Source: Trebouxia sp. TZW2008 (taxonomy: Eukaryota > Chlorophyta > Trebouxiophyceae > Trebouxiales > Trebouxiaceae). Taken from it: a stretch of 64,000 bases of DNA. The notes below the pieces were generated by a model. That model did not search any database. It was not told where the DNA came from and saw only the letters and a list, made by a program, of their open reading frames with translations. The position numbers and the translations under genes are program-made. Within the stretch, counting starts at the first letter, position 1; each line of letters begins with the position of its first letter. Positions 1 through 11,600 of this stretch are shown in pieces. The DNA lies in contig BDIU01000186.1 of NCBI GenBank assembly GCA_002118135.1, positions 62,001 through 126,000 of the forward strand. Reading direction: 5' to 3'.

Positions 1-1108
1 GTGTGGTGCATGCATCCAAGCAATGGCGAGTTTTTGTGGATGGGTTGGGTACAGTGCAGCAGGCAGACTTTCTTTCTGATCTAGTAGCAACAAGCATTCA
101 GAGAGAGACTTGATGATGCAAAGCCTGACATGGAGAGCTTGTGTCCAAGACAAGTTGTGCTGCGGAGTCATGAATCAGGTATGGCTGCACTGAGCTGTGC
201 TCGCTTGCCTGTGGCGCACATGTCTTAATAGATCTCAGCAGAACAGCATAGCAATCAAGCCGGGCAGTACAAAGCACAAGACACAACACGCAAAACAAAG
301 CAGCGCACCAAGATGCTAGAAGGTGACTGATTCCAATGAAATTAAGGGTAGAGCATGGCACAGGTTTGTTGAAGTGGGATGCCTGAGCTTGCCTGCATCA
401 CGACGTTTTCAAGTGCCAAGGGGATGAAGCACAGCAGAGTATTCAGCTGCACAAGGATGGCATACAGGATAAGGAGGCGAGCAAGGCAAACCCTTCTGGA
501 AAACGTCATGACATAAGCATGATCAACTGGCATACTTGCCTGCATCATGATGTTCTCCAGTGCCAAGGGGATGAAGCACAACAGGGCGCTGAGCTGCACA
601 GTTGTCTGGCCGTTGAAGCGCTGCATGGCTGCAACCACTGCCTCCACCCCACGAGCCTCTGCCACCCGGAACTGGTTTGCCTGTAGGCTATAGGCAATTG
701 CATAGGCAAGAGGCAATAGGCAAGAGGCAATAGGCAATAGGCTATAGGCAATAGGCAAGAGGCAATAGGCTACAGGCAATAGGCTACAGGCAATAGGCAA
801 TAGGCAATAGGCAACAGGCAAGAGGCAATAGGCTATAGGCAATAGGCTATAGGCAATAGGCAATAGGCTATAGGCAATAGGCTATAGGCAATAGGCTATA
901 GGCAATAGGCTATAGGCTATAGGCAATTCGCTATAGGCAATTGCATAGGCAAGAGGCAATAGGCTGGAATTGCACAGGTAATAGCGATTGCATAGGACAT
1001 AGGCAGTTGCATAGGCAATAGGCGATTGCATGGAGAAACTGCAATTGCATTGGCAAGCACGAGATGCTGTATGGTGGTCAGGATGGCTGTTTGCATGGTG
1101 CCCGGCGG

Positions 1109-1151
<43 letters not shown>

Positions 1152-4100
1152 GTTGTTGCGGGAGAGGTGACCTGGCAAATGGATCCACTGCCTCGCACAA
1201 GGGCCATGAAGGCCAGGCAGCAGTTGCACTGCACCCCCTCATGCTTCTGCCATGCCTCCATCACCTTGGTCACCAGCTCAATACCTGCGTCATCCATATT
1301 TAGCTTGGCAATTTTGCTGAGAGCCAGCGGACAGCTGGTTGTGCACTGCAATGCCCAGTTGCTGTCTCGACGCTGGTTGCTAATTACTAGCCACATACAG
1401 CAACAGGCTATTGCTCCATAGCATTTGCACAGACTATAATTCACCATCAACCCAGCACATTGCTAATAGACAGTGGAAAAAAGCTTGCTCTCCTTCCTGC
1501 TGATGTCAGCAGTTTTTGCAGGGCGTTGTCGCGAAGCATGAACACATACAGTATGCGCCATACATACATCACATATGTCATGAAGCATTGTATAGAAGTG
1601 GGCAATTGTCCTTACCATCTGTTTGCGCCACTTCCTCTCTGACATCATCACCGTTCCAGGTCAGCAAGGCTTACAGCATCTTTACAGCATTGATCCACAT
1701 ATACACTTATGCTAATGGCAGTCAAGCATCACACAGCAAAAAAATTGTGACTCACCATCCGTTTGCGCCACTTGCTCTCGGACATCGTCATCATTCCAGG
1801 ACAGGCGAGCCAAAGCCTCTAGAGCACTGAGCACTGTAAGGGCCTCTGAGGCAGGGTCCTCCAGCTGCCTCATACACACTTCTAGCTACAGAATCACGTT
1901 CCAAAACATGTTGATAGACATCATAAAGGGAGGCTTTGTGCTCAGCTCAGCTTCTTGAGTATTGGCCTGCACACCTTTGATGTTGTTGGCAGCCAGAAGC
2001 AGGTACACACTTTTGTAGCCATTGCTTTGGTCTCCAAACAACAACATGCAACATGGTCCAAAACAAATTGTTGACAGGGAAAGACCTTAAGAAGCCCGCG
2101 AGACCCACTGACCTGCAATCAAACTACTCTTTGAAAAATTCAAAGGCACGGTAGCTTCTCCAAAACGACAAATCACTGACCTGCATGTTCTTGATATTGC
2201 TGGCATCCAGGGGCAGGTGCTCATCATTAAGGGGGCAGATGGCGGACATGGTCTCCAGCTCTGTATCCTGCTGGTCCAAGGAGATACGCCGGCTCACTGT
2301 CTTGGCAAGAGCTGTGCTGCTGCTCCTGCAGAACCCAGGTGAAACAGCTTGAGAGGCGCATTGTTTGGCTTGCTGTGTCCTAAGCAACATAAACATTCAA
2401 GCTGTAGATGAGCAAGTTTCGTGCTTTGTGTTTGCCCAGCAGCAATTGTCTTTGGAAGAGCTATGCTGCACAATCCAGCTGAGGCAGCTTCAGAACAAAA
2501 GAGCTTCACGTAACACAGCTGTTTGTGATGATGCCAGGAATGTTTGGAGGTGCCTCATTGGTTGTGCAACTAATGAGGCAGGTCCAGACTTTGCTTAGCA
2601 TGCACATGCACATGCACGTGCACGTGCACATGCGCAACTGCAATGCAGTGTGATGGAACAAAATTGCACTTGCAATGAAACAAAATGCATTTGCAATGGC
2701 ACCATGCAGTGCATGCAACAAACTGAACCAAACTGACATGACACAAACCAGAACACTGTCTGAGATGATTGCAGGTTCAAAGGAGGAAGCTTGCCTGGCA
2801 GGCTGTTCAGCAGGGGGCGGGGAGAGGCGCGCCACCAGCTGCCGCACAGCCCGGTTGGCCACAATGCGGTCAGGAGCCACGCACCGCAAGGGGCATGCTA
2901 GTGGCACCCCACTCTGCATCCAGGTCAAAACTTTGACCAGCTTTTTTAGAGGATGTGTAGGCCAGAGCTTTGCACAAATGTCCAGAACACTCAATCAAGT
3001 TGCACAGCAGACAGTACGGTCAGGAGCCACGCACTGCAAGGGGCATGCGAGCGGCGGCCCACTTTGCACCACATCAACATCATCATCATCATCATCATCA
3101 TCTGTACGTATGCCAGTGAGGTCCTGTGACCCTTGATAGGTCCATATACAAGCAATAGACTGCCTCCATACCATCATGGTCAACATATATGATCAGCTGT
3201 TTCAGCAACTTGGGTCAACAGGCCGGAGTCAGGGACAACTGCCGTGAAAGCTGAGCTGAGCATCACGTTACACAGGGTGGCATGAGAGGTCCTGCTCTTG
3301 AAGAGCAGGGAAGGGAAGTTGCGGTCTATTCCAGGCCTCTCAAACCCGCCTGACAGCGTAGACTTTTTCTTTTGGTTGCGCTTGCTTTCGAAAGAGGTCT
3401 AGATAATGCCAGATGAGCATGTCACGACACCGGCTGCTGAAAGAGCATGTTGCAGAGCTTTAACATGCCACGCAAGTTGTGCCATTCATGCAGATTGTGT
3501 ACACATGGATCTTGCCACACACGAGGAGCCAATTACAGGCATTTTTTTATTTGTACATGTTTACAAATTTGTGCAGTCAAACAGGTAGGAAATCGGCACC
3601 GAGTGTCAGGCTCAATCCTTCATGGCATGACACTGCACAGACATGCATGAGGCCACATGCATCACCTGTAGCAGGGAGTCAAAGTGGTGGGAGAGGAGGC
3701 ACATCAGGTGTGACAACATGGTTCCAGGGTCACACAGTGAGCAGTCGAGTAGGAGGCAGGTCAAGATTCAGGCACAGATTTGCATCCTGCAACAATGCCT
3801 AGACATGCAGCACATTGAGATGCACAAAAATGTAGCTGCAGCAGTGAGGCAAAGTGGAGAGGCAGGTGGCACATCAGTTGTGACCACACAACCTCAGGGA
3901 CACACTGTCCTTGAGAGTGCCCTCAGTGAGAGTGGCAATCACCTCCTGCGAGATTGTCTAGACACAAAGAAGACTGGGTTTCATTTGATGGGCTGTACCT
4001 GGAGTAGGGAGGCGAAGTGGTGAGAGAGGCAGGTGGCACACCAATTGTGACCACAAGGCTCCAGGGCCACACAATCCTTCAGAGTGCCCAGACAGATCTG

Positions 4101-7100
4101 GCAGTTGAAGTCGTCCAGGGTGCTGCTCTCAGCTGTAGTGTAGTCTGAGGTGGCAACCCGCTCCAGCTTCCGCCTGCTTGCAGCAGAACATATGTCAGCA
4201 AAACATTGAAGACAGATGTGACCATCCTGCCACCGATGCCGAGGCAGTAGCAGTCCTTCAGGGTGCCTAGGCAAATTTGGCGGTTCAGGTCATGCAGGCT
4301 GCTGCTCTCAGCTGTGGTGTAGTCTGAGCTTGCAGCCCGCTCCAGCTTCCGCCTGTGCCACAAGACCTATGTAAGCAAAGCGTCGAAAAGAGGTGGGAAC
4401 ATGGTAACATGTTGGCGGCAGTAGCATTCCTTTGGAGTACCCATGCAGATCTGACATTTGAAGTGATGTGGGGTGCTGCTCTCAGCTGTGGTATAGTCTG
4501 AGGTTGCAACCCGCTCCAGCTTGCAGCAGACATGCATAGGCATCAGCAATCGTGCTGACCAAACATGATGAACGACCGCGAGCAATCGCAATGAGCAATT
4601 ATGATGAGCTGCGTGTCCACTCAAGATGCTGTTGCTGCTTGAGCATTTGATGGCTGAGCCAGATCAATGCATTGAGCACAGGCAGCGCTGCATTTGGTAC
4701 CAAGCTCTATGGCAGGGGATGCAGGGCAGATGTGGTCATCCAGCATGTGGACACATGACGTTAGCAAACATGAGAGACATGAGGATTCAGTCATGTACAC
4801 CAAGCGCAGCCAGCACTGCATTTGCTGCCAGACTCCTTCACCCTGGTATGGCCTCAGCCAAACTCTGATGGTTCTGTTGTATAGGGCAGCACGCATGAAG
4901 ACATGCTAAGTGTATGCACTGCTGTGACTAAGGTGCACAGCATGGCCAGAGCAAGCAGAAGTCATAGCAGCAAAGCTGCTTCACAAATTACCGTGCAATT
5001 CTCTTAGGGTGTGCTGCCAATGCCATGGCCTGAGCATGCAGCGTACACTTGCCAGCTGCAGCTTGACAACCAGTAACTTTTGCAAGTCAAGTGCAGAGCC
5101 TGCATCCTGGGCTGCTCAGTCTGTCAAGCATATAACCACAAGCTTTCTTTCAAAGGCAGAAGCAAAATGACCTGGGGTTTGCAGCTGCCCTGGCGGGTTT
5201 TCACATCTGCTTTGAGACGAAAGAGCTATGGAAATGCTCACTGTAGGCTGCCAGTTGCCAAGACAGCTTTCCTAATATCAAAACATGATGTCAACATACA
5301 GTGCAGAAATGAGTCATGATGAGTCACCTGGGGCTGGCGGCTGAGGCTGCTTTGACAGCTTCTGCAGCAAAAGGGCTCTCCCCAGTGTCACTGCCAGGCC
5401 CAGATCTCCTGTCCCTAGGATCACCTGCAGTCACCGAACAAGGGTGATACAGTATATATAACACAGCACAGTACGGCACAGCAGGACACAGCACAGCGCA
5501 GCAAATGAGCTCTTGCTAGTGTCACTTCCAGGCCCAGATTTTCGGTCGCTAGGATCACCTCCAGCCAGCCATCAAATGTGATAAAGTATATATGGCACAA
5601 GTGGCACAGCACAACACATCACAGTACGGCACAGCACGACACAGCACAGCACAGCACAGCACAGCACAGCACAGCACAACACAATGCAGCGCAGCAAAGC
5701 AAACTCTCACTGCCACACCCAGACCTGCGATCTCTGCAGTCACCTACAGCCATACACAGCATGTCACAATTGCATTGGCACAACATGACTATTGACAGAA
5801 CTGTTTCAAGGCAGAGCATTGCTTCAATATGCACCTAGCTGGGCCATAGAACCTCACCAGAAGGCATGTTGATGATGATGTTGACGATGTAACACAGCAC
5901 AGTACAGCACGACACAGCGTCACATCACAGTACAGCATCGCATAGCATGACACAGCACAGACCACCACATTGCTCAGGCCTAGACACGCAGCTCCTAGGA
6001 TTCCTCTGCAGCCACCCATATGTCATGGTGCAGCACAGCACAGCACAGCACAGCCGCCATCAGCATGTCTCACCTTCCCAGAAAGTAAAGCAGCGCTCAA
6101 CCCAGGGCGTGACACTGCGCACCAAGGACACCTTGCTCCCACTGCTCAATGGCACAGGCACCCCTGACTGCACCTTAACATCGTCAACGTATGTGCCATT
6201 AGTGCTGTGGTCCTCCAACATTGCTTGTGGGGCGGTGGTGGGGTCTGTTGGGGCTCGTAGGCGGATGACACAGTGCAGGCGGCTCACTCGTGTGTCTGTC
6301 ACCTCAACAAAGCTCATCTTGGGCAAGTGATCCCGGCTTCTGCATGCACAGGATAGGTCTTGAGGTCTGCATCTCACAACGGTGCAGCGCATGCAACAAG
6401 TACAGTGGCAGATGACAGAGGCAGCTGACTTGCGTTTCACGCGCCTCCACAGAGCTTGTGCTGGGCAGGTGATGCCTAGCCGTGGGTGGGAGCGCGAACC
6501 CAATACAAAGCATAATGGCGCAGGCTTTTCTTGCCATTTCTTTTGTTACTTTCCCTCTTCTGTTGTTGAATTGTTTCTTTCTTTGCTTACCTGCCAGCCT
6601 GTGCAGTGCCAACAGCATCAGCTGCCTGGTCACCCTGCTGAGCTTGGAATGCCTCAGGCCCCCTGCCTATGGCCACCCCAGCACCCTTCAAGTAGGTCAC
6701 CGGCATCAGATCAGCATTGGCAGATGGATCTAGCCAGCCCCACACATGACTCTGCTTTGCCCTGCAATGCAATGCAGAATCTTCAGTTCACATCACCAGT
6801 GTCTCCAGGCAGCCCCATACATAAGTCTGCTTTGCGTTGCAGTGTAGGGCTTGTGTTGCCAATGCAGTCATGCACACTGATGCATTGGGCATGGTGCATC
6901 AAAGATGCTACCATCATGCAAATTGCATGGGAGCCAACACAAGATAGCTGTATGGGAGTCTTGATGATCATCTGGTGCAGCATACTCTAAACAGCTAGCA
7001 CAGGGTTGGCAGCTGCGCATGCGCTGTGGCAAACCGCTAGCTTCTGATGGCATTGATGGCCTGCTTACCTTGTTGTTGGCAAGTCTGCAGGGGTCATCTT

Positions 7101-7307
7101 CCTGACTGAGGCAGACATCTGCTTTGAGAGCTGCCTGCGAACAGGCTTAGCAGGGCCTGATGCTCCCTTCAACGGACCTGAAAGGGGCTGCTGTCTTGTG
7201 GACCCTTCGTCGCAACTTGGCTGCTGCTGAGCCGCTGCCATGTCGCGTGACTGCCCCAACAGCGTGTCACAGGCATGGTGCTCGGGCACTGCGGCTAATT
7301 TGGACAT
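1..7307 (-). CDS. FHA-RING-armadillo repeat protein (3' end off the left edge)
   Basis: Ten exons on the minus strand, all phase-consistent: 7307-7069, 6761-6591, 6339-6074, 5424-5328, 4173-3999, 2913-2795, 2325-2181, 1885-1756, 1284-1172, 680-540, giving 532 codons before the window ends. Residues about 95-215 form an FHA phosphothreonine-binding domain (VAIGR, SRLHC, NGTYV). Residues about 275-330 form a RING finger (CQIC, CGHNWC, CATC, then CPLRC), so E3 ubiquitin ligase activity is likely. From about 405 onward come armadillo-type helical repeats (for example [12 protein letters not shown]). The start is the first Met before the FHA domain. Two introns use GC donors (after 2795 and after 540). 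FHA plus RING recalls CHFR, but CHFR has no ARM repeats. The last RING pair is spaced C-x3-C instead of the usual C-x2-C. The true 3' end, and whether more ARM repeats follow, cannot be seen. Confidence 0.8.
684..1030. repeat. Seven-base minisatellite (AGGCWAT)n
   Basis: A dense array of AGGCAAT and AGGCTAT heptamers, becoming irregular after about 967. It lies in the intron between exons 9 and 10 of the FHA-RING-ARM gene. The unit does not match the plant-type telomere repeat TTTAGGG. Confidence 0.9.
1110..1150. repeat. Poly-G run of about 41 bases
   Basis: An uninterrupted G homopolymer in the same intron as the AGGCWAT minisatellite. It could form G-quadruplexes, and its length in the assembly may be unreliable. 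Confidence 0.9.
2598..2636. repeat. Alternating purine-pyrimidine tract (GCACAT/GCACGT)n
   Basis: About 39 bases of strictly alternating purine and pyrimidine built from GCACAT and GCACGT hexamers, in an intron of the FHA-RING-ARM gene. Such tracts can adopt Z-DNA. Confidence 0.7.
3075..3102. repeat. (ATC)n microsatellite
   Basis: About nine ATC units in an intron, next to a decayed copy of the second RING exon. Confidence 0.85.
5590..5690. repeat. (CACAG)n pentamer array
   Basis: Perfect and near-perfect ACAGC units, densest at 5640-5680. Similar shorter runs occur near 5462-5500, 5890-5960 and 6030-6055. Each run sits beside a decayed copy of the 5' edge of exon 4 of the FHA-RING-ARM gene, so the pentamer run and exon edge appear to have been duplicated together. 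Confidence 0.85.
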
Positions 7308-8495
7308 GGTGCGGAGGCTCTGCGGCTTTCAAGTGCTTAGTGTTCGAACGATCTGTACAGTCAGTGCCGACTGAAAAAGAACAAAGCCGAGGCTCAGCCC
7401 CTACGCGCTACGCTGTCTTCCTCACTGCTGAAGCGACCTTTGACTTGATGCTGCCGGCAGGTCAACGGAGACAGGGCTGAGTCAGGTCTCGGAAACTGCT
7501 GCTGATGAACGTGACGACCTCTGCTGCTCAAAGTCGGAATGACACTAGCACGCTGTATCCGTCTGCTTGCAGTGAGCGATGTGAAGAATGTCAAAGGGCC
7601 GTATCGGCTAGTCTGACAAAGAGCGCTGCGTATTGCACCAGGAATCACCTATCTCCACAGCCTAGCCAGAGTCACGGGAAAGACGTAACTTGTGCCTGAT
7701 GCCTTTGCCGACAATCGACGGTAATAGCGGACCCTCGAGCGTGCTCACCAACGCCTCAGCTGAACAGCAGCAATCTTGAAGTTGCTCTCGGAGAGCTCTC
7801 GGAACTTGCGTTTTGAATTCGCCCTTTGACCTATCGACATCAGCAATCCCGTAGGGCTAGGTACTTGTGCGGCGCCGAACACAGACATTGTCCAAATGCA
7901 AGCGATGACACTTCGATCCCTGCACAGCTATGGTCGGAGACACATACAGCCCTAGCGGCATCGGCGATTGCCCCGCTGCCTGAGGTACGAGCGCAACAGA
8001 TTACAAGCGTCTCCTGCATCAAAGGCCGCGCGGCTTTGGTTTGCAGTGCTTTGTTCAAGTCTAGGAGGATACTCTTCATGTTACACACTCTGACCTCTAG
8101 CACGACTAGCGGACATGAATACAAAACGGGTCTGAGACTTGAAGCCAGCATGCAGCATCTAACATCCATGCCTTGAGATCTTGTGCCAAAGCCAGGCGAT
8201 GATGTTTCATACACGCATAGTTCAACTGACACAGCTTACTACTGTCGGATGTTGAAGTCTAAAGCAAGTCTTTCGCTCCTAGCTGAGCCTGGCTTTTCTC
8301 ACAAACAAGTTGCACACAGCCTGTGATGAACTTTTGAATTTGACAAGCATATATCTGAGCGTTGCTCTTGCAACTTGACGACAAGTTCAACCTGAGGCTG
8401 GATGAAAGCACACAGCATGAAACAAACTGTATGTTTGTATTAAGGTACGAGACACTCTGTCCTGTTCTGCAGGGGGTTTGCAGGAGTGGGTGTAA
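7308..8495. promoter_or_regulatory. Divergent intergenic region, probable promoters of two genes
   Basis: No convincing gene is seen in these 1.2 kb between the FHA-RING-ARM start on the minus strand and the TraB-family start on the plus strand. The open frames here lack recognisable domains and splice partners. Promoter function is inferred only from the head-to-head arrangement; no element was identified. Confidence 0.4.
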
Positions 8496-11400
8496 ATGCC
8501 TTGTACAGCATTGACTTCAACAGCAGCAACAGCCCACGTCCATTCAGAATTGGCTCTTACACCAGTAAAAGCTAGGAGGTGTCATCCAAAAAGCAGACGC
8601 CATTGCATCAATACACCAGTCAAAACCAGGAGGTGTCATGCAACAGCCAGACGCCGCCGCGTCATCAGGGCTACAGCATTGCACACAGGCTTTGAGCAGA
8701 GCAAGGCAAAAGAGTCAAACACCTTTGAGCCAACCAAGCTGCCAGCCAAGCCTGGTCATGGCAGCGTCTTCCTGTTTGGCGTTGAGCACAGCATCTGTCA
8801 GGTGATCTCCTTCTGTTACTCTGTGCTGCTGTTTGCTGAGATGTGCTGATGCCTGCTGTGGTTATTAGCAGGCTTGAAGTGTCTACTGTTCCACAGATGT
8901 TGCTGGCTCAGCTGATCCCCTTGGCTGTTGACAAACGTAATTGCGCTGCTGACCGGCATGCATATTTGCATGGCCGCATGTATTGTGAAGCTCATTGTGA
9001 AGCTCAAAGCAAAGCGGCCTGGTGAATTAGCTCTTTCATACACATACCTTCATCACCTGTGCAGGGTGAAGATCCTTATTTTATGCAAGTGTTGCGACTG
9101 TGATGTTTGCATGGGTGCAGGCTGATCCTGCAGAGTTTATCCTCAAGCACAAGCCAGCTGCTGTTGTGTTTGAGAGCAGTTTCAGTGCTGCTGGCGGTAA
9201 TGGTGCCGTTGTGGACTGCAATGACAGCAGCAGTCATGACGGCGGTGCCCTCATCACAAGTGCATGCAGCACTGCAGCTCGCTTGCAGAGCAGCCCGCCT
9301 GATGTATTCAACCATGTATGGCAGGTATGGCAATGTTTCAGCAACCGTGCAAGTGTTGTCATGAGATCTTGAAGACAGCTGGAGAATGATGTGCCATTCC
9401 TCCTGCGTTCAATGTGCAACTTTCAAACAGCTGCAATGGTTGAATTACATAAATATGGACGTTTGGCTGCATACTGGTGCCCTCTTGCCTTTTGCTTCTG
9501 GCTGCAACATGTGCATTCAAGCAAAACTTGCTGCAGCTGACCTGCATTACCATGGTTGCCTTTCTGACCTCAGGTGATCCTGCTGTGCTGCAAAATACAT
9601 TACTGTCTAGCCACAAACAAGCAACCGCAGCGACAAGAGCTTGTGTCCCGACGCATCCCTTGACTCAATGCTGTTGTCTGCCTGCTGATCTCTTAGCATG
9701 TTGCTTTCTTCCCTGGTGCAGTAGCAGCTGACGGAGCGGTGTGACACTGAGCTGTTGGCCCACATGGCCGCCTTCGTCAGCGGCACCAAGGTCATTCATG
9801 CTGACCGGCCCAAGGGAGAAACCTTCCGGCGTCTCCTGCAGCATGCCTCACCACTGGACCTTGACCTGGCCATTGCTGCACAGGTAACATTTGCAGAAGC
9901 ACAAATATGATCTCCAACATCAGCATCATTTACATACTTGCTCTTGAGATCCATGATGAGATTCCCAATATCATAAGATCCTGCCAGGTAGATACAAAAG
10001 CAATCACCTGCCTTCAGGCAAGCGTGTTACCTGCAGTGATGGTAACCATGATAGACTCTGCCTGCAAGTGGTCATGATGACTCGCGTCCTGTCTTGCCAG
10101 GCTGGCTTGCTCTGCGCATCATGCATATGACTGTCTAGTATATAGTAACACTGCAGGTGTGCACGGTGCAGCTGTCATGTGAGCATGCGGTGTTGTTCCA
10201 ATGTCCCGGCAATGACGCAGCCTTTTGTGTGAGCAGCATGCAGCAGCTGGACATGGCTTAGCAGCAGGCAAGTCTTCCTTAACCCCCAACGACTCAGATC
10301 GTTGTGCTCTGCTGATCTATACATTGTTGAGCAGGAGGTAGCATATGATGGCTTCATGCAAGCAGGATTCAGCATGCAGTATTGTAAAGGCTGCGCACTT
10401 TCTGCAGCTCATCAGTTTGTCAATGGTGGGCTTGAAGCTGACACCTTTGACAACAATGCTTGTCATTGCAGGCTTGTATCAACTACGGCGACCACCTTGA
10501 GGTCTCATTGGGTCACGATGACCTGAGTGCCTCCGCCACCGTTCACCGCATCTTCACCACTGAGCGAGACGTCATCATATGTCAGGAGCTGCAGCGTGCT
10601 TCACAGCATCAATCAGACTGCATTGTGAGCATAGTCGGCAGCGGCCATTTACCAGGCATCCTTCACTGTTGGAATGCAAGTGCGACAAGTGCAGCAGGCC
10701 CTGAGGATGCGCCACTAGCAGATGAAGCTAACCTGACACAGCAACAAGGGCCAGAGGTTGTGCCACTGGCAGATGAGGGTAACCTAGCACAGCAACAGGG
10801 CTCAGAGGTCATGCAGTTGGCAAATGCGGCTGACATGACACAGCGGCAGGGCTCAGAGGTGGTGACATTGGCAGATGAGGCTAACCTGACACAATACGGG
10901 AATTTCACCACACAGGGACTCAAACGGGCTATGCTGGAGAGGTTCATTGAGCTGTCATGCAATGCTGCAGTGTGTGCAGAGCTGCAGCAACAGCTCAGCC
11001 CCTTGCCTGCTGAGGCCTTGTGGGCGTATGAGCATGTGCAGCAGCTTTACGGTAGCAGCACCCGCATGATGCTTGCTGCCCTGCCTCAGGAGCACTTGTC
11101 CAAGGTAAAACCTCAAACCCTGTTGTATGACCTTACAGTACAAGCGTCTCGATCAACATGATTGTCTTCATTAATGTTGTTGTACAAGCATGTGCAGCGG
11201 CTGTACGGCACCAGCACTTGTGTTATGCTTGCTGCTTTACCTCAGGAGCATTTGCCCAAGGTGATGCTACAACGCTTCTGTTTTGTCCTGCGACACAGTA
11301 GCTGCACCTCACGTTAGCGGCAGTCACTGACTGCATATCTTCCAAACATGAAGCTGGCACATTGGTTGTACCTGCCACTGGCGTCATGCACAGGGTGTGA

Positions 11401-11600
11401 GCCTTCTGTCAGCTTTGGAGTGCAGACGTACATTTCTTGCTTTGTACACAGGGTGGTTGTCATCAAGATCAATATGTGACCTGGTGTGGGCCTGCAGGTG
11501 TGTTCAGGCTGGAGGTGTAATATGTGGCAGGTCTTGGAGCCTGTCAGAGCTGTACGGCCTGCATTTGGTGGTTCAGCAATTAGTGAAGAGGTGCTTCTAG
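8496..11600 (+). CDS. TraB-family protein
   Basis: Five exons, all joined in phase 0: 8496-8801, 9121-9324, 9728-9883, 10472-11104, 11394-11600 (501 residues). The TraB/GumN/Tiki-like fold is indicated by FLFGVEHS (GxxH) ending exon 1, KPAAVVFES in exon 2, SGTKVIHADRPKGETFRRLL in exon 3, and ERDVIICQELQRA followed by VSIVGSGHLPGI in exon 4. The first 70 residues are rich in Arg, Ser and Thr and could be an organelle-targeting peptide. Exon 4 also encodes four imperfect 17-residue repeats (units like VPLADEGNLAQQQGSEV) at residues about 298-370, which are absent from typical family members as far as I know. Biochemical function in algae is not established. The last exon is in phase and ends in TAG, but is not conserved enough for me to be sure of it. 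Confidence 0.75.
11188..11262 (+). repeat. Decayed copy of the TraB gene exon 4 3' edge
   Basis: The segment reads as KHVQRLYGTST and ALPQEHLPK followed by a GT, nearly matching the end of intact exon 4 (EHVQQLYGSST, ALPQEHLSK). It lies downstream of the intact exon, within the next intron. Confidence 0.8.

Larger units (their letters stand above)
386..6850 (-). repeat. Decayed exon-edge copies inside the FHA-RING-ARM gene
   Basis: Intron segments resemble the edges of neighbouring exons. Copies of 3' edges lie downstream of the intact exon: 386-452 (exon 10), 1605-1670 (exon 8), 1969-2010 (exon 7), 3670-3745 and 3845-3925 (exon 5). Copies of 5' edges lie upstream: 3015-3072 (exon 6), 4260-4359 and 4434-4528 (exon 5), 5525-5574, 5720-5750 and 5985-6015 (exon 4), 6395-6480 (exon 3), 6803-6845 (exon 2). 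All were found by reading the sequence; percent identities were not computed. None encodes a complete exon, and several carry stops or frame shifts. Confidence 0.75.

Noticed and set aside
684..1030. AGGCWAT array as interstitial telomere repeat
   Set aside because: The unit does not match plant-type TTTAGGG or variants I know in algae.
882..1450. Open frames encoding long Pro or Gly runs over the poly-G tract
   Set aside because: They are translations of a homopolymer inside an intron, with the real ARM exon in another frame.
5555..6019. Cys/Ala/Val-rich open frames
   Set aside because: They are translations of the (CACAG)n pentamer array, not genes.
7816..7827. GAATTCGCCCTT, identical to the insert-flanking sequence of common TA-cloning vectors
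   Set aside because: Only 12 bases match, no other vector sequence is nearby, and there is no second site. Chance is the simplest explanation.
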